DNA of 64,000 nt, taken from NCBI RefSeq assembly GCF_003412465.1, contig NZ_QTJV01000002.1, forward strand, positions 186,001-250,000, read 5' to 3'. Position 1 is the stretch's first letter; every line of letters starts with the position of its first letter. This DNA comes from Chitinophaga silvisoli (GTDB taxonomy: Bacteria > Bacteroidota > Bacteroidia > Chitinophagales > Chitinophagaceae). Made by a program: the position numbers and the translations under genes. The notes under the pieces were generated by a model, which ran no database searches, was not told the origin of the DNA, and was given only the letters and a program-made list of their open reading frames with translations. Of this stretch, positions 1 through 8,420 are shown in pieces.

Positions 1-889
1 GTTGGATACGGCGAACATCACGTTTGCCTTACAAAAACTGGATCAGCAATATCCTACCTTCCTGCCTGGTTATATTGAGCATATTATGAATTTCGGCCCT
101 TATTCCGATACCAGCCAGATGGTTTTATTGCAAACAAAAATGCTGGTAGGCAACAAGGATTTCCGTCTTTTGCAGGATTCTATCAACGCGCATTACAAGG
201 ATGTAAAGCAGATTGAAGACGATCTGGCGCAGAGCTTTAAGTACATCAAATACTATTTCCCAAAGTTCCAGCCGCCTACCAGGGTTGTCACTTTCAGTTC
301 TATGATCAGTAATTATGGTGCGGTGACGATAGACTCTACTTTAGGGATCGGACTGGATATGTACCTGGGAGCGGATTTCCCGATTTATGGGATGTTGCCT
401 GATTACCCGGGGTATATGGTGAGGAAGTTTTCTTCTGAATACCTGGTGCCTAACTGTATACAGGTACTGGCGCAGCAATTATATCCTGGTGGCCAGCCAG
501 GCGATAAACTGGTGATACAGCTGGTGAATGCAGGTAAGCACCAATACTTTATGGAGCAGGTGATGCCTTATACAGATGATAGCCTGAGACTGGGTTATAC
601 CGGGGAGCAGGTGAAGTGGTGCTTTGACAATGAGCAGATGATCTGGCAGTATTTTGTACAGCAGGATTTGTTGTATAAATCTGACTGGCAAAACAATATG
701 CACTTTATGAACGATGGCCCTTCTACACAGGGAATGCCGGAAGGCTCTCCTGGCAGAATTGGCTCTTTTGTAGGTTGGAGAATCGTGCAGGCATATATGA
801 AATCGCACCCTGATGTGACTTTACAACAGCTGATGGAGAATAAAGATGCGATGAGCATCTTCCAGCAATCCAAATATAGACCTAAATAA
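1..889 (+). CDS. gldB: gliding motility protein GldB-like, 5' end outside window
   Basis: The reading frame is open from the left edge, so only the C-terminal ~295 residues are seen and the start and any lipoprotein signal lie upstream. The sequence resembles GldB, a membrane-associated lipoprotein needed for Bacteroidota gliding and for the stability of the Gld/T9SS machinery. Features typical of the family are the Gly-rich central stretch around the motif GIGLDMYLGADFP, a Trp/Tyr-rich middle, and a C-terminal segment with IGSFVGWRIVQAYM. No catalytic residues are known. gldF and gldG occur 10 kb downstream, so gliding genes are dispersed here. The family call is from sequence resemblance; moderately sure. 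Confidence 0.72.
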   Translation, partial: LDTANITFALQKLDQQYPTFLPGYIEHIMNFGPYSDTSQMVLLQTKMLVGNKDFRLLQDSINAHYKDVKQIEDDLAQSFKYIKYYFPKFQPPTRVVTFSSMISNYGAVTIDSTLGIGLDMYLGADFPIYGMLPDYPGYMVRKFSSEYLVPNCIQVLAQQLYPGGQPGDKLVIQLVNAGKHQYFMEQVMPYTDDSLRLGYTGEQVKWCFDNEQMIWQYFVQQDLLYKSDWQNNMHFMNDGPSTQGMPEGSPGRIGSFVGWRIVQAYMKSHPDVTLQQLMENKDAMSIFQQSKYRPK

Positions 890-893
890 AAAA

Positions 894-920
894 CGGTGGC
901 TCTGAAAAATCAGGCCACCG
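894..920. terminator. stem-loop after gldB
   Basis: A 7-bp perfect stem (CGGTGGC / GCCACCG) with a 13-nt loop starts four bases after the gldB stop. The A-run before it gives a T-run only on the minus strand, so it is a weak terminator for gldB; it could simply stabilise the 3' end of the mRNA. Confidence 0.45.
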
Positions 921-1202
921 TATCTGGCTCAACGTAAAAATAGAAGCCGGATTGGGAAGATTCAGCCTTCCGGCGAAGCTACGATGCATTGGAAATACCT
1001 TTTGCCTAATCACCAATGCAATTCCATTTGAAAGAAGAGGGCTGAAATAAAAATTTCAGCGCCTGTAGCATATCAGTTAACCCCAAAATGTTCTATAAAC
1101 GTATACCCTCTTATTGCTTATAATGATTTGATTGTGTATCTAACGATTACGATACAAATATAAATACTATTTCTGAAAAATGTACAATATAATATACATA
1201 TC

Positions 1203-1221
1203 ACAATACCACTTGTATTGT
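1203..1221. promoter_or_regulatory. inverted repeat upstream of XRE regulator
   Basis: ACAATAC-CACTT-GTATTGT is a perfect 7-5-7 inverted repeat 38 bp before the ATG of the XRE regulator, in an AT-rich leader. HTH_3 regulators often bind such sites to control their own gene; that role is inferred. The rest of the gap 921-1259 is AT-rich and shows nothing else I can name. Confidence 0.4.
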
Positions 1222-1259
1222 TGAGTTGATTGTAGTAAACTTAGTTTGTTAATTGCAAC

Positions 1260-1553
1260 ATGGGTAAAGAAAAGAAGGAACCTAAAAAGAAGGCGGTTCT
1301 TGGTCATTTTGATCACGACATTTTCCTCGAAGAATTAGGAAAACGCATAAAATTTTTAAGAAAAGACCGGGGATTCAGGTCTTACGAAACATTTGCCTAT
1401 GATATCGACATTTCCCGTGTTGGAATGTCAAGGTACGAATCAGGGAAGTTTGATGATATCCGCCTCAGCACCCTCCTGAAGATCATTGATGGACTCGAAA
1501 TGACACCGCAGGAATTTTTTGCGGAAGGATTTACTGTTACAAGGTCGGAATAA
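1260..1553 (+). CDS. XRE-family helix-turn-helix regulator
   Basis: A 97-residue protein with a basic N-terminus (KKEPKKK) followed by one Cro/C1-type HTH domain at about residues 25-90. The recognition region is DIDISRVGMSRYESGK and the domain closes with LLKIIDGLEMTPQEFF, typical of HTH_3. It has no ligand or protease domain, so it is a stand-alone DNA-binding protein. Its stop lies 5 bp from the end of the convergent dehydrogenase gene. A short inverted repeat upstream may be its own operator. Target genes cannot be told from sequence. Many Chitinophaga-type genomes hold numerous small regulators of this size. Confidence 0.85.
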   Translation: MGKEKKEPKKKAVLGHFDHDIFLEELGKRIKFLRKDRGFRSYETFAYDIDISRVGMSRYESGKFDDIRLSTLLKIIDGLEMTPQEFFAEGFTVTRSE

Positions 1554-1558
1554 ACGGC

Positions 1559-3301
1559 TTATTTACCTCTTACTTTCTTTACCATTTCTGCAGTTACGCT
1601 TGTTTCCTCATTATTGAAGCGGTCCTTGATATATGCTACGATGGATGCCACCGACTGGTCATCCAGAAATGCGCCATGCGCCGGCATTATTCCATCAAAA
1701 GTTTTTCCATTCACAGAGATCTTTCCTTTTAATCCATTCAGCACGATATTGATCAACTGTTCTTTTGTACCTGCGAGATAGGGTGAGCCGGCTAAGGGTG
1801 GATAGCGGTTATTATCTCCTTTCCCATCACGCTGGTGACAGGTAGCGCAGTATGAATTGTACAGCATCCGGCCATGCATTTCATTGCCTTTGCCCACCAT
1901 ATCCAAAACAGGATCCGGGGTTTTGATATAAGTGCGTGACTTTCGTGCTTCCATCGCCGTGAGTTGAGACGGATTGAATGATTGTTTGTCACCTCTATAC
2001 ATCACCCTCCATATTTTCCCTTTGTTGGATTCTGCTATGTACAGGGAGCCATCCGGACCTGTAGCCAGGCCCATAGGGCGATAGCGGGCATCGCTGGTAT
2101 TGAATACGGTATCGGTGTCAGTGAAGCCATCTGCGAATACTTCCCACTTGCCGGTAGGTTTACCTTTGTCAAAAGGAACGAAGCAAACGATGTAACCTGC
2201 CTGCGGATAGGGTGCCCTGTCAGTAGAACCATGGAAGGCAACGAAGCAACCATTCTTATATCGATCCGGAAACTGGTTGCCTTCGTAGAACAGGAGATCC
2301 ATCGGTGCCCAGTGGCCCGGGAAGCCCATTACCGGCACATCAAAACTATCAGCTCTGGCTGTGATCTTACCATCGCCGCCATAGCCGGGGGAGAGTATGT
2401 TTCTGCCTTGTATATGATCGTAGTAAGCGTAGGGCCAACCGAAGTTGGAATGCGGTGTTACTTTCAATAAAGGTTCCGAAGGCAATACGGCTGCCTGCCA
2501 GGCAGAAAAGATGCCGGGATAGCGGTTATGAAAGTTATCCATACCATTCATGGCGATATACAATGTATTGTCAAAAGGGCTCCAGGCAAGGCCTAATGCA
2601 CTTCGGATACCTGTAGCATACAGTTCTCCGTCATCCTGTGTCTGCCCCTTTTTGTTGGCATCGAAGCGCCATATACCTCCATGCCTTTGCAGGTCTGGCG
2701 CAGGATCTACGCCTTTGCCGCCGGGCATACCACCCGGACCTGCGGTATTGATATCCTGTGCAGCATCTGTAGGTGCGCCGAATGGTACATAGATATGGCC
2801 ATCATGATCAAAGACCAGGGGCTTTGCGCTATGCCAGTGTTTGAAAAGTGCGGTATCTGTATCGGTAATGATAGTATCTGTGGGGGCATCAGGAATTAAT
2901 TGTCCTGGTGTGAGTTTGGTTCGCAATACATATTTCACTGTTGAGAAATACAGGTATCCCTTGTAAATATTCATACCCGCGGGCAGTCCTCCTTCATCCT
3001 GGTAGTCACCAAAATAGGCCACTATATCGGCTTTGCCATCACCGTTTTTGTCCCTGAGGGCTACGGTGCCACCACGCCCTTCGAGCTGCTCATTGTAGGC
3101 AAGTTTCACATAGATGTCTCCATTTTCATTTACAGCCAGGTGGCGGGCGGGCCCTATGCCCTGGGTAACTGTTACGGCAGCAAAACTATCAGGTAAAATG
3201 AGTCCTCCATTATCGGGATCAGGAGTAGGTAATATGGTATGTACAGGAGATGGTTTACACTGGCTTAGTACCAGCAGGAGCATGAGGAAGGTACGAGACA
3301 T
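1559..3301 (-). CDS. sorbosone dehydrogenase-type PQQ/beta-propeller protein fused to cytochrome c (lipoprotein)
   Basis: I chose the start at 3301 because it gives a lipoprotein signal (MSRTFLMLLLVLSQC), although an in-frame extension to 3355 exists. Residues ~40-440 are a six-blade beta-propeller of the L-sorbosone/glucose dehydrogenase type (GIRSALGLAWSP, HSNFGWPYAYYDH, YRPMGLATGPDGSLYIAE). Residues ~470-570 form a class I cytochrome c domain with the heme motif YCATCHQ and a likely axial Met in GIMPAHG. The protein probably oxidises a sugar or aldose in the periplasm and passes electrons to its own heme. The substrate is unknown, and PQQ dependence is a family expectation rather than something shown here. 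Confidence 0.85.
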   Translation of the reverse strand: MSRTFLMLLLVLSQCKPSPVHTILPTPDPDNGGLILPDSFAAVTVTQGIGPARHLAVNENGDIYVKLAYNEQLEGRGGTVALRDKNGDGKADIVAYFGDYQDEGGLPAGMNIYKGYLYFSTVKYVLRTKLTPGQLIPDAPTDTIITDTDTALFKHWHSAKPLVFDHDGHIYVPFGAPTDAAQDINTAGPGGMPGGKGVDPAPDLQRHGGIWRFDANKKGQTQDDGELYATGIRSALGLAWSPFDNTLYIAMNGMDNFHNRYPGIFSAWQAAVLPSEPLLKVTPHSNFGWPYAYYDHIQGRNILSPGYGGDGKITARADSFDVPVMGFPGHWAPMDLLFYEGNQFPDRYKNGCFVAFHGSTDRAPYPQAGYIVCFVPFDKGKPTGKWEVFADGFTDTDTVFNTSDARYRPMGLATGPDGSLYIAESNKGKIWRVMYRGDKQSFNPSQLTAMEARKSRTYIKTPDPVLDMVGKGNEMHGRMLYNSYCATCHQRDGKGDNNRYPPLAGSPYLAGTKEQLINIVLNGLKGKISVNGKTFDGIMPAHGAFLDDQSVASIVAYIKDRFNNEETSVTAEMVKKVRGK

Positions 3302-3419
3302 GATATCTTGATTTTGGTAGACCTGTGCGAACAAATTATTCATGAAAAAGGGCATTCATATTGGGTATGAAACCTATTTTCAGTCATTAATGGTTTGAAC
3401 TTTTCAAAAAATGAGATAT

Positions 3420-3439
3420 CATGGCAATCTGTTGCCATG
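3420..3439 (-). terminator. possible terminator after apaG
   Basis: CATGGCAA-TCTG-TTGCCATG, an 8-bp perfect stem, lies 30 bp beyond the apaG stop. On the minus strand a T-run follows after about seven bases, so termination is plausible but not strong. Confidence 0.4.
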
Positions 3440-3467
3440 ACCAATAAGACCTGTATAAATCAGTAAA

Positions 3468-3854
3468 TCAATTTAGCTTAAAGGGCACAATCATTTGAAA
3501 CTCCGGGATTTTCACCTCGAAAAGTTTCTTGTTAAGTTGATTCTCCATCTGGTAGGTACCATACATCTTTCCGATCTCTGTACGCAGGTTAGAGCCTGAT
3601 ACGTACTGATAGCTCTCAGTAGGGGCAAGCAGTGGTTGTACACCTACTACACCTTCTCCTTCTACTTCGCGGTGTGTACCGTTGGAGTCAATGATGTACC
3701 AGTGACGGCGCAATAACTTTATGGGAAAGGTATTATTGTTTTCAATAGTGATACGGTAGGCGAACATAAATTCACTACCAATCGGATTAGAATAATCCGG
3801 TTGATAAAATGTTTCCACGCTGATGGTGATTCCGTCTGTTACTTTTTTTACCAT
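3468..3854 (-). CDS. apaG: ApaG-domain protein
   Basis: A single ApaG/YiiM-like immunoglobulin-fold domain fills the protein (about 128 residues from MVKKVTDGI, the start preferred over an in-frame one at 3872). Hallmarks are YRITIENN near the N-terminus, LLRRHWYIID, the GEGVVGVQP loop and the YQYVSGSNL strand. In Proteobacteria apaG mutants show altered Co2+/Mg2+ handling, but the molecular role is not settled. Its neighbours give no extra hint: a small DUF4157-like protein precedes it on the same strand with a 120-bp gap. Confidence 0.92.
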   Translation of the reverse strand: MVKKVTDGITISVETFYQPDYSNPIGSEFMFAYRITIENNNTFPIKLLRRHWYIIDSNGTHREVEGEGVVGVQPLLAPTESYQYVSGSNLRTEIGKMYGTYQMENQLNKKLFEVKIPEFQMIVPFKLN

Positions 3855-3973
3855 AGAACACCTCCGTTTCACGTAAAAATAAGCAAAATAAATCCAGTGT
3901 TATCAAAAAATTAATATGAGTTCAGACTTTAACACTTTCTTGCGAATTCAACAAATCCCTGTTTTTCAAGTAC

Positions 3974-4300
3974 TTAACTAAAAACCACCCTGTTAGTGAT
4001 GCTGGCATTGTTTTCGGCGGCCCGGGCAGCTACTTCAAAACGGTTCGCATAGTAGCCTACTTTTTTGCATTCCCAGAGGTAACGCCAGAGAAAGGGGATC
4101 AGTCCCAGCTCCTGGTATTGCATAATATGACACACTTCGTGGCGAACCCACCAGGGTTGACGCAAAAATTCCTTGCGGCTCACTCCATAAAGATGAATAG
4201 TTTTTCCAATCACCATGGCCATATTCGGGCTTTTCATCCGGCGGGCAGCCAGACGGGCTATGAATGAACCTTCTTTGATATGGCAAACAAGCTTTTCCAT
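3974..4300 (-). CDS. small DUF4157/SprT-like metallopeptidase-type protein
   Basis: A 108-residue basic protein without signal peptide. The centre holds RHEVCHIMQYQELG, a zincin-type HExxH helix with flanking hydrophobics, followed by FLWRYLWE and then YYANRFEVAARAAE, whose Glu could be the third zinc ligand. This is the layout of the short DUF4157-type proteins common in Bacteroidota. No substrate is known. It is expressed toward apaG. A large hairpin element lies just upstream at 4374-4491 and separates it from the next operon. Confidence 0.7.
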   Translation of the reverse strand: MEKLVCHIKEGSFIARLAARRMKSPNMAMVIGKTIHLYGVSRKEFLRQPWWVRHEVCHIMQYQELGLIPFLWRYLWECKKVGYYANRFEVAARAAENNASITNRVVFS

Positions 4301-4373
4301 TACCTTATAAAAATACGAATCTATTCTTTATACCAGTCGCAGGGGCAAAAATCGTGCACAGGCTTTATAAGCA

Positions 4374-4491
4374 CAAAAGAGGCTCTATCAAAAGTAAAAT
4401 TCCCGGGGGTTAATCCGGGTATCTGATGGAGAGAATTTTCGTTTTTGTAATTCTCAATGCCTTCAGATTACTTTTGATAGAGCCTCTTTTG
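4374..4491. repeat. 118-bp element with perfect 24-bp inverted termini
   Basis: The outer 24 bp at 4374-4397 and 4468-4491 are perfect reverse complements (outer motif CAAAAGAGGCTCTATC). Inside are a CCCGG...CCGGG pair and an imperfect pair around GAGAATT / AATTCTC, so the whole unit can fold into one branched hairpin. It starts 22 bp beyond the stop of the minus-strand DUF5777 operon and its A/T flanks would make it a strong bidirectional terminator. The ends also resemble the gaggct.tctcaaaagt termini of Bacteroidota insertion sequences, so a MITE origin is possible. No clear target-site duplication is seen. Confidence 0.7.
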
Positions 4492-4513
4492 GATCCGGCA
4501 CGCAGCTATACTT

Positions 4514-5434
4514 CTATAATGAAAATCTTCTGGATATGTTGAATCCCCATCTGAACTGACCTTGTAACCAGGAAGTGGTGGTTTCAGGTATGAACTGGTT
4601 TTCCAGGATGGCAGTAGAGTTGGTGAAGTTGATATGGAATACGTGTCCGCCGGTTTCTATTTCCAATCCTACGGAGAGTGGATTGTACAGTTCGCGGCCT
4701 TTGGATTTAAAATAATCTTTCGATTCCTGACTGCGGAAAGGATAGAAATATTCTACCAGCAGTGCCATGCGGTTACTGAATTTCAGACGGCCGCCACCGC
4801 CTAATGCAAAGATGTCATTCTCGTCCATATAGGTCACGCGGTTACGGTGTACTAATGTTGGCAATAGTGCCAGCGACAGACTGCGATTGAATTTGCGCCC
4901 GATGATCACCTGGCCGGTATAAGATACACGGTCACTGAATTTATCAAAATATGCAGCATCGGATTTTACGGTGCTGGATGTGGCACCACTTGCCACAGCA
5001 TTACCAAAAAGTGTAACCGTGACAGGTATATGATCATCAGTGGTTTGCGTGATCAGCTGGTACTTCGCTAATCCTTCATAGAGCTGTGTCAGTCCACCAG
5101 AGCCTTTAGAGCGGGAAATGCCTGCCATCAGGCGATCTGTAATCCCATATTCAAAAGCGATACGGATATCGGAAGAGTTATCAAGTCCAAAGGCTGTTTT
5201 TCCGCCACCGAATTCACCGCCGATGTCGCCAAAGCGATGATCTACGCGGAAATCCAGTTCATGCTTTTTGAGGGTCTCGATAGAATTGCCCTGAATGATA
5301 CGGGTTGATTTGAATGTTGCAATAACAGGTTCATGCTGCTTAGTACTATCCTGAAACATGTTTGCCAGTTCATCCTGCGCAAAAGAGCTCAGGCTGCAGC
5401 AACAGGCCAGCAATAACAAATATATTTGCTTCAT
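4514..5434 (-). CDS. DUF5777 family outer-membrane beta-barrel protein
   Basis: 306 residues with a signal peptide (LLLLACCCSLSSFAQ) and alternating hydrophobic/aromatic strands ending in the aromatic residue-rich WGFNISRRFSL tail typical of outer-membrane barrels. The central DLRVDHRFGDIGGEFGG-like stretch marks the DUF5777 family. It is the last gene of a three-gene minus-strand operon (cytochrome-like lipoprotein, YceI, DUF5777), a set repeatedly seen together in Bacteroidota and generally thought to be redox or respiration related. Exact function unknown. Transcription likely ends in the 118-bp hairpin element beyond its stop. Confidence 0.85.
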   Translation of the reverse strand: MKQIYLLLLACCCSLSSFAQDELANMFQDSTKQHEPVIATFKSTRIIQGNSIETLKKHELDFRVDHRFGDIGGEFGGGKTAFGLDNSSDIRIAFEYGITDRLMAGISRSKGSGGLTQLYEGLAKYQLITQTTDDHIPVTVTLFGNAVASGATSSTVKSDAAYFDKFSDRVSYTGQVIIGRKFNRSLSLALLPTLVHRNRVTYMDENDIFALGGGGRLKFSNRMALLVEYFYPFRSQESKDYFKSKGRELYNPLSVGLEIETGGHVFHINFTNSTAILENQFIPETTTSWLQGQFRWGFNISRRFSL

Positions 5435-5467
5435 AGAAGAGTTGTGTGTTGTGTGTTTTTAAATGGT

Positions 5468-6016
5468 TCAGGAAGCGGGCAGGTAGGCACCTTTTACAGT
5501 GACTTCTATTACTTCTGCAATGTTCTTTACTACGAGTGTAGGTACTTTAATTTTGTGATCTACCAACTTTACATTGAATTTGGCATCGAGGGTTGGTTTG
5601 CCGTCTTTGACGGTGATGGTTCCTTTTTCGCGATACACTTTATCCACACCGTGCATGTTCATGGTGCCTTCTACTGTTACAGGATAGGTGCCATCCTTGT
5701 GCAGGTCTGGTACTTCCAGGATTTTACCTTTGAATTCCGCAGTAGGATACTTGTCGCTCTCCAGGTAGTTTTCATTGAAGTGTTCTTCCATCAGTGACTT
5801 TTTGAATTTAAAAGTGTTGATGGCGACTTTAAAGTAGACAGCGCCTGTTTTTCCATTGATAGCAGATACGGCTTTGTTGGTTACAGCATCTATGTCTTCC
5901 ATAGGAGTAGCAGAAAAGAAAGACAGGGTTGTGTTTTTGCAGGAATAGATGTCCTGGGCGATCGTGCGCAGCTGTAACAAGAGCAAGGTTGTCAACAGCA
6001 CAATGCAATGTTTCAT
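5468..6016 (-). CDS. YceI family periplasmic protein
   Basis: 182 residues with an N-terminal signal peptide (MKHCIVLLTTLLLLQL...AQ). The body fits the YceI lipocalin-like barrel, which binds long-chain isoprenoids or fatty-acid-like ligands: FFSATPMEDIDAVT, then LMEEHFNENYLESDKYPTAEF (the conserved D-K-P-x-A-x-F region), and MHGVDK (the conserved hGV/T motif). The C-terminus is short and ends in VTVKGAYLPAS. It sits between the cytochrome-like lipoprotein gene (34-bp gap) and the DUF5777 gene (33-bp gap). A role in isoprenoid or quinone handling is an inference from the family. Confidence 0.9.
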   Translation of the reverse strand: MKHCIVLLTTLLLLQLRTIAQDIYSCKNTTLSFFSATPMEDIDAVTNKAVSAINGKTGAVYFKVAINTFKFKKSLMEEHFNENYLESDKYPTAEFKGKILEVPDLHKDGTYPVTVEGTMNMHGVDKVYREKGTITVKDGKPTLDAKFNVKLVDHKIKVPTLVVKNIAEVIEVTVKGAYLPAS

Positions 6017-6050
6017 TGTTTTACTTTTTTAGGATTTTTTGAATAGTAAC

Positions 6051-6434
6051 TTATTCGGGCATTCCATGAGAGATCCAGCAGTCAATGGAATCTTTCATGC
6101 CCTGGGTCAATTTTGTAGAACCGGGAGGCATGTCGGCATCAGCACCTGTAACGCGTGATTTCCAGAGGGCTTCATTGCTGGTAATGTAACCTTTGATCCC
6201 TGCGTAGGTAGTGAAATTCGTAGATGCGGTAGAACCGGTTCCTTTGTGACATCCCCTGCTTGTACATTTATCTGAAACGGCAGTCAGAATGTAAGCAGAG
6301 GTGATAACGGCGGTGTCGCAGGCAGTAACAGTGATTCCTGAGTCAGGGGCTGGCGCTTTTTCAGCAGTACATCCGTAGACGAGCAGGCTAAGAAATAACA
6401 CTGCCAGCGCAAGTGTTTGCATAGGTTTATTCAT
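6051..6434 (-). CDS. cytochrome c-like lipoprotein with CX4CH motif
   Basis: A 127-residue lipoprotein (LFLSLLVYGC lipobox). It has one heme-type motif, KCTSRGCHKG, in which four rather than two residues separate the cysteines (CX4CH), followed by a short cytochrome-like helix set and a likely axial Met in DMPPGS. The C-terminus DCWISHGMPE is typical of small cytochrome-like domains in this phylum. It is the first gene of the operon with YceI and DUF5777. Heme attachment is likely but not proven, since CX4CH needs a tolerant maturation system. Confidence 0.75.
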   Translation of the reverse strand: MNKPMQTLALAVLFLSLLVYGCTAEKAPAPDSGITVTACDTAVITSAYILTAVSDKCTSRGCHKGTGSTASTNFTTYAGIKGYITSNEALWKSRVTGADADMPPGSTKLTQGMKDSIDCWISHGMPE

Positions 6435-6725
6435 TTGGTCATGCTATAGCTGGTTTTGTCCAGCCAGGTCTTTTAATATGGTCGAGTGATGGTTATTTGA
6501 GTCGCGATATGGTTATATGTTGGAACAAATATAGAAGATATATTTATAAATAATATTTTATTTTTCACGGGAAATTTGGGGGGATTTTTGCGGTGTAAAA
6601 AGTGTGGATTACTCCTTATTTGAGGGAAATACCTGAAAAAACTGTACTTCACTTACAGTCATTTCAGTTTCCTGATCGCATGCAAAAGTGCTGTATTCCG
6701 CTTACCAAGATATTTCATTATATGT

Positions 6726-6733
6726 TACATTTG
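6726..6733 (+). promoter_or_regulatory. -7 promoter element for murF
   Basis: TACATTTG matches the Bacteroidota -7 consensus TAnnTTTG and ends 5 bp before the murF ATG, so the transcript would be nearly leaderless. No good -33 TTG is present at the usual distance. The preceding gap 6435-6725 is AT-rich and shows no other element. Confidence 0.4.
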
Positions 6734-6738
6734 TTTTT

Positions 6739-8019
6739 ATGAACATAGCGCAGTTATACGAAGTTTACCGCAATCATCCATCTATCCAGACTGATACGCG
6801 CCAGCTTAAGCAGGGCGACATTTTCTTTGCTTTGAAAGGCCCCAATTTTAACGGGAATGCCTATGCAGCAGCGGCACTGGAAGCAGGTGCTGTACTCGCA
6901 GTTATAGATGAAGCTGAATATAATACTCAGCCGGACAAAATGATGTTGACTACTGATGTGCTGTCTACGCTGCAGCAGCTGGCATTACATCATCGCAGGC
7001 AATTGAAGATTCCATTTCTTGCGATCACTGGTACGAATGGTAAAACTACTACCAAAGAGCTGGTAAGTACTGTACTGGCAGCGGAGTTCAAAACAACTGC
7101 TACTATTGGTAATTTCAACAATCATATTGGTGTGCCGCTGACTATTCTGCGTATTCCTGCAGATGCTGAGATTGCAGTGATTGAAATGGGTGCGAATCAT
7201 GAACATGAAATAGAAGCATATTGCAAAATAGCACTGCCTACTCATGGAATTATTACCAATATCGGGAAGGCTCACCTGGAAGGCTTTGGTAGTCCGGAAG
7301 GGGTGCGTCGTGCAAAGGGTGAGTTGTATGATTTCCTGAGAGCGAACGAAGGCACGGTATTCTTATGCAATGAATATCCTTACCTGCTTGAGATGAGCAA
7401 GGGTATTCCACAGGTTATTACTTATGGGCAGAAAGATGCTACCTATACAGGTGAGCCAATTGCTGACAGTGCATTGCTGAGTGTGAAAGTAACGAGTAAT
7501 GAAGCGGCAGGATTGATTCCTACACAACTGGTAGGTGCTTATAATTTTCCGAATGTTATGGCCGCTGTGGCGGTAGGTCTATACTTCAATATTCCGGGCG
7601 AAACTATTCGTGAAGCCATTGCGGGATATATTCCTTCGAACAACCGTTCGCAGGTAATTAAGCAGGGAAGTAATACTGTGATTATGGATGCATACAATGC
7701 CAACCCATCCAGTATGAAAGCGGCAATCGAAAACTTTGCCGGGATTGAAGCAGCACAGAAAGTATTGTTGCTCGGCGGTATGATGGAATTAGGGCCTGAC
7801 AGTATTGCTGAGCACCAGGCGCTGGTAGATTTACTCCAGCGAACTCATTGGCATGCAGTAGTATTGGTAGGTGGCGACTTCAGTAAGGTAAAGCACCCGT
7901 ATATATATATGGAAAACGCAGCAGCGGCAGCTGAATGGCTGAAGCAGCAGGAGTTTACGGATACGTATATATTAATCAAGGGATCGAGAAGTATGGGTAT
8001 GGAGAAGGTGATTCAGTAA
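6739..8019 (+). CDS. murF: UDP-N-acetylmuramoyl-tripeptide--D-alanyl-D-alanine ligase
   Basis: A Mur ligase of 426 residues in the cytoplasm that adds D-Ala-D-Ala to UDP-MurNAc-tripeptide. The start at 6739 gives MNIAQLYEVY; a longer in-frame start at 6688 lacks family similarity. The N-terminal uridine-binding domain has DTRQLKQGDIFFAL; the ATP P-loop is ITGTNGKTTT at about residue 96; the central domain carries GNFNNHIGVPLT and IEMGANHEHEI; the C-terminal domain has MDAYNANPSSM. All key motifs are intact. A second MurF domain, fused to alanine racemase, is encoded at 13.6 kb, so this genome has two. Confidence 0.95.
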   Translation: MNIAQLYEVYRNHPSIQTDTRQLKQGDIFFALKGPNFNGNAYAAAALEAGAVLAVIDEAEYNTQPDKMMLTTDVLSTLQQLALHHRRQLKIPFLAITGTNGKTTTKELVSTVLAAEFKTTATIGNFNNHIGVPLTILRIPADAEIAVIEMGANHEHEIEAYCKIALPTHGIITNIGKAHLEGFGSPEGVRRAKGELYDFLRANEGTVFLCNEYPYLLEMSKGIPQVITYGQKDATYTGEPIADSALLSVKVTSNEAAGLIPTQLVGAYNFPNVMAAVAVGLYFNIPGETIREAIAGYIPSNNRSQVIKQGSNTVIMDAYNANPSSMKAAIENFAGIEAAQKVLLLGGMMELGPDSIAEHQALVDLLQRTHWHAVVLVGGDFSKVKHPYIYMENAAAAAEWLKQQEFTDTYILIKGSRSMGMEKVIQ

Positions 8020-8027
8020 GTTCTTTA

Positions 8028-8062
8028 TAGATCTATTCCTGCTTCAGGCGGGAATAGATCTC
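8028..8062 (+). terminator. stem-loop after murF
   Basis: An 11-bp perfect stem (AGATCTATTCC / GGAATAGATCT) begins just after the murF stop. A second smaller stem ACCTGC/GCAGGT follows at 8078-8103. Neither has a long T-run on the plus strand. The rest of the gap up to 8420 is AT-rich and I see nothing further in it. Confidence 0.55.
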
Positions 8063-8420
8063 TCTATAAAAAAAGAGACCTGCAAGCTAAAAAGCCCGCA
8101 GGTGTTCATAACCTATGCCAACTTTAGAGTATTTTTATATACCATGCCCGTCTTCATTTTTCAATGAATGAGGGGAGATACAATATTTTTAAGGTGATTA
8201 TTAGTAGTGTTTAGTTGCTTTTGGTTGTGTAATTTAAATTCTTAGGTATATCGATAATGATAATTTGCATTTCCCGAACATTCCCAAGCTACAAGTCTTA
8301 ACAAATAATAATGACTATTGTTTAAAAAATGTTTTTCAATTTATAATTAACGTGTCTGCTACAGAGTCTGATATATCTACGTAACCAGATAAAAGGTGGA
8401 TTTAAAAAAACTGGAAATTT

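Noticed and set aside
479..873. Antisense frames within gldB
   Set aside because: Shadows of the coding frame.
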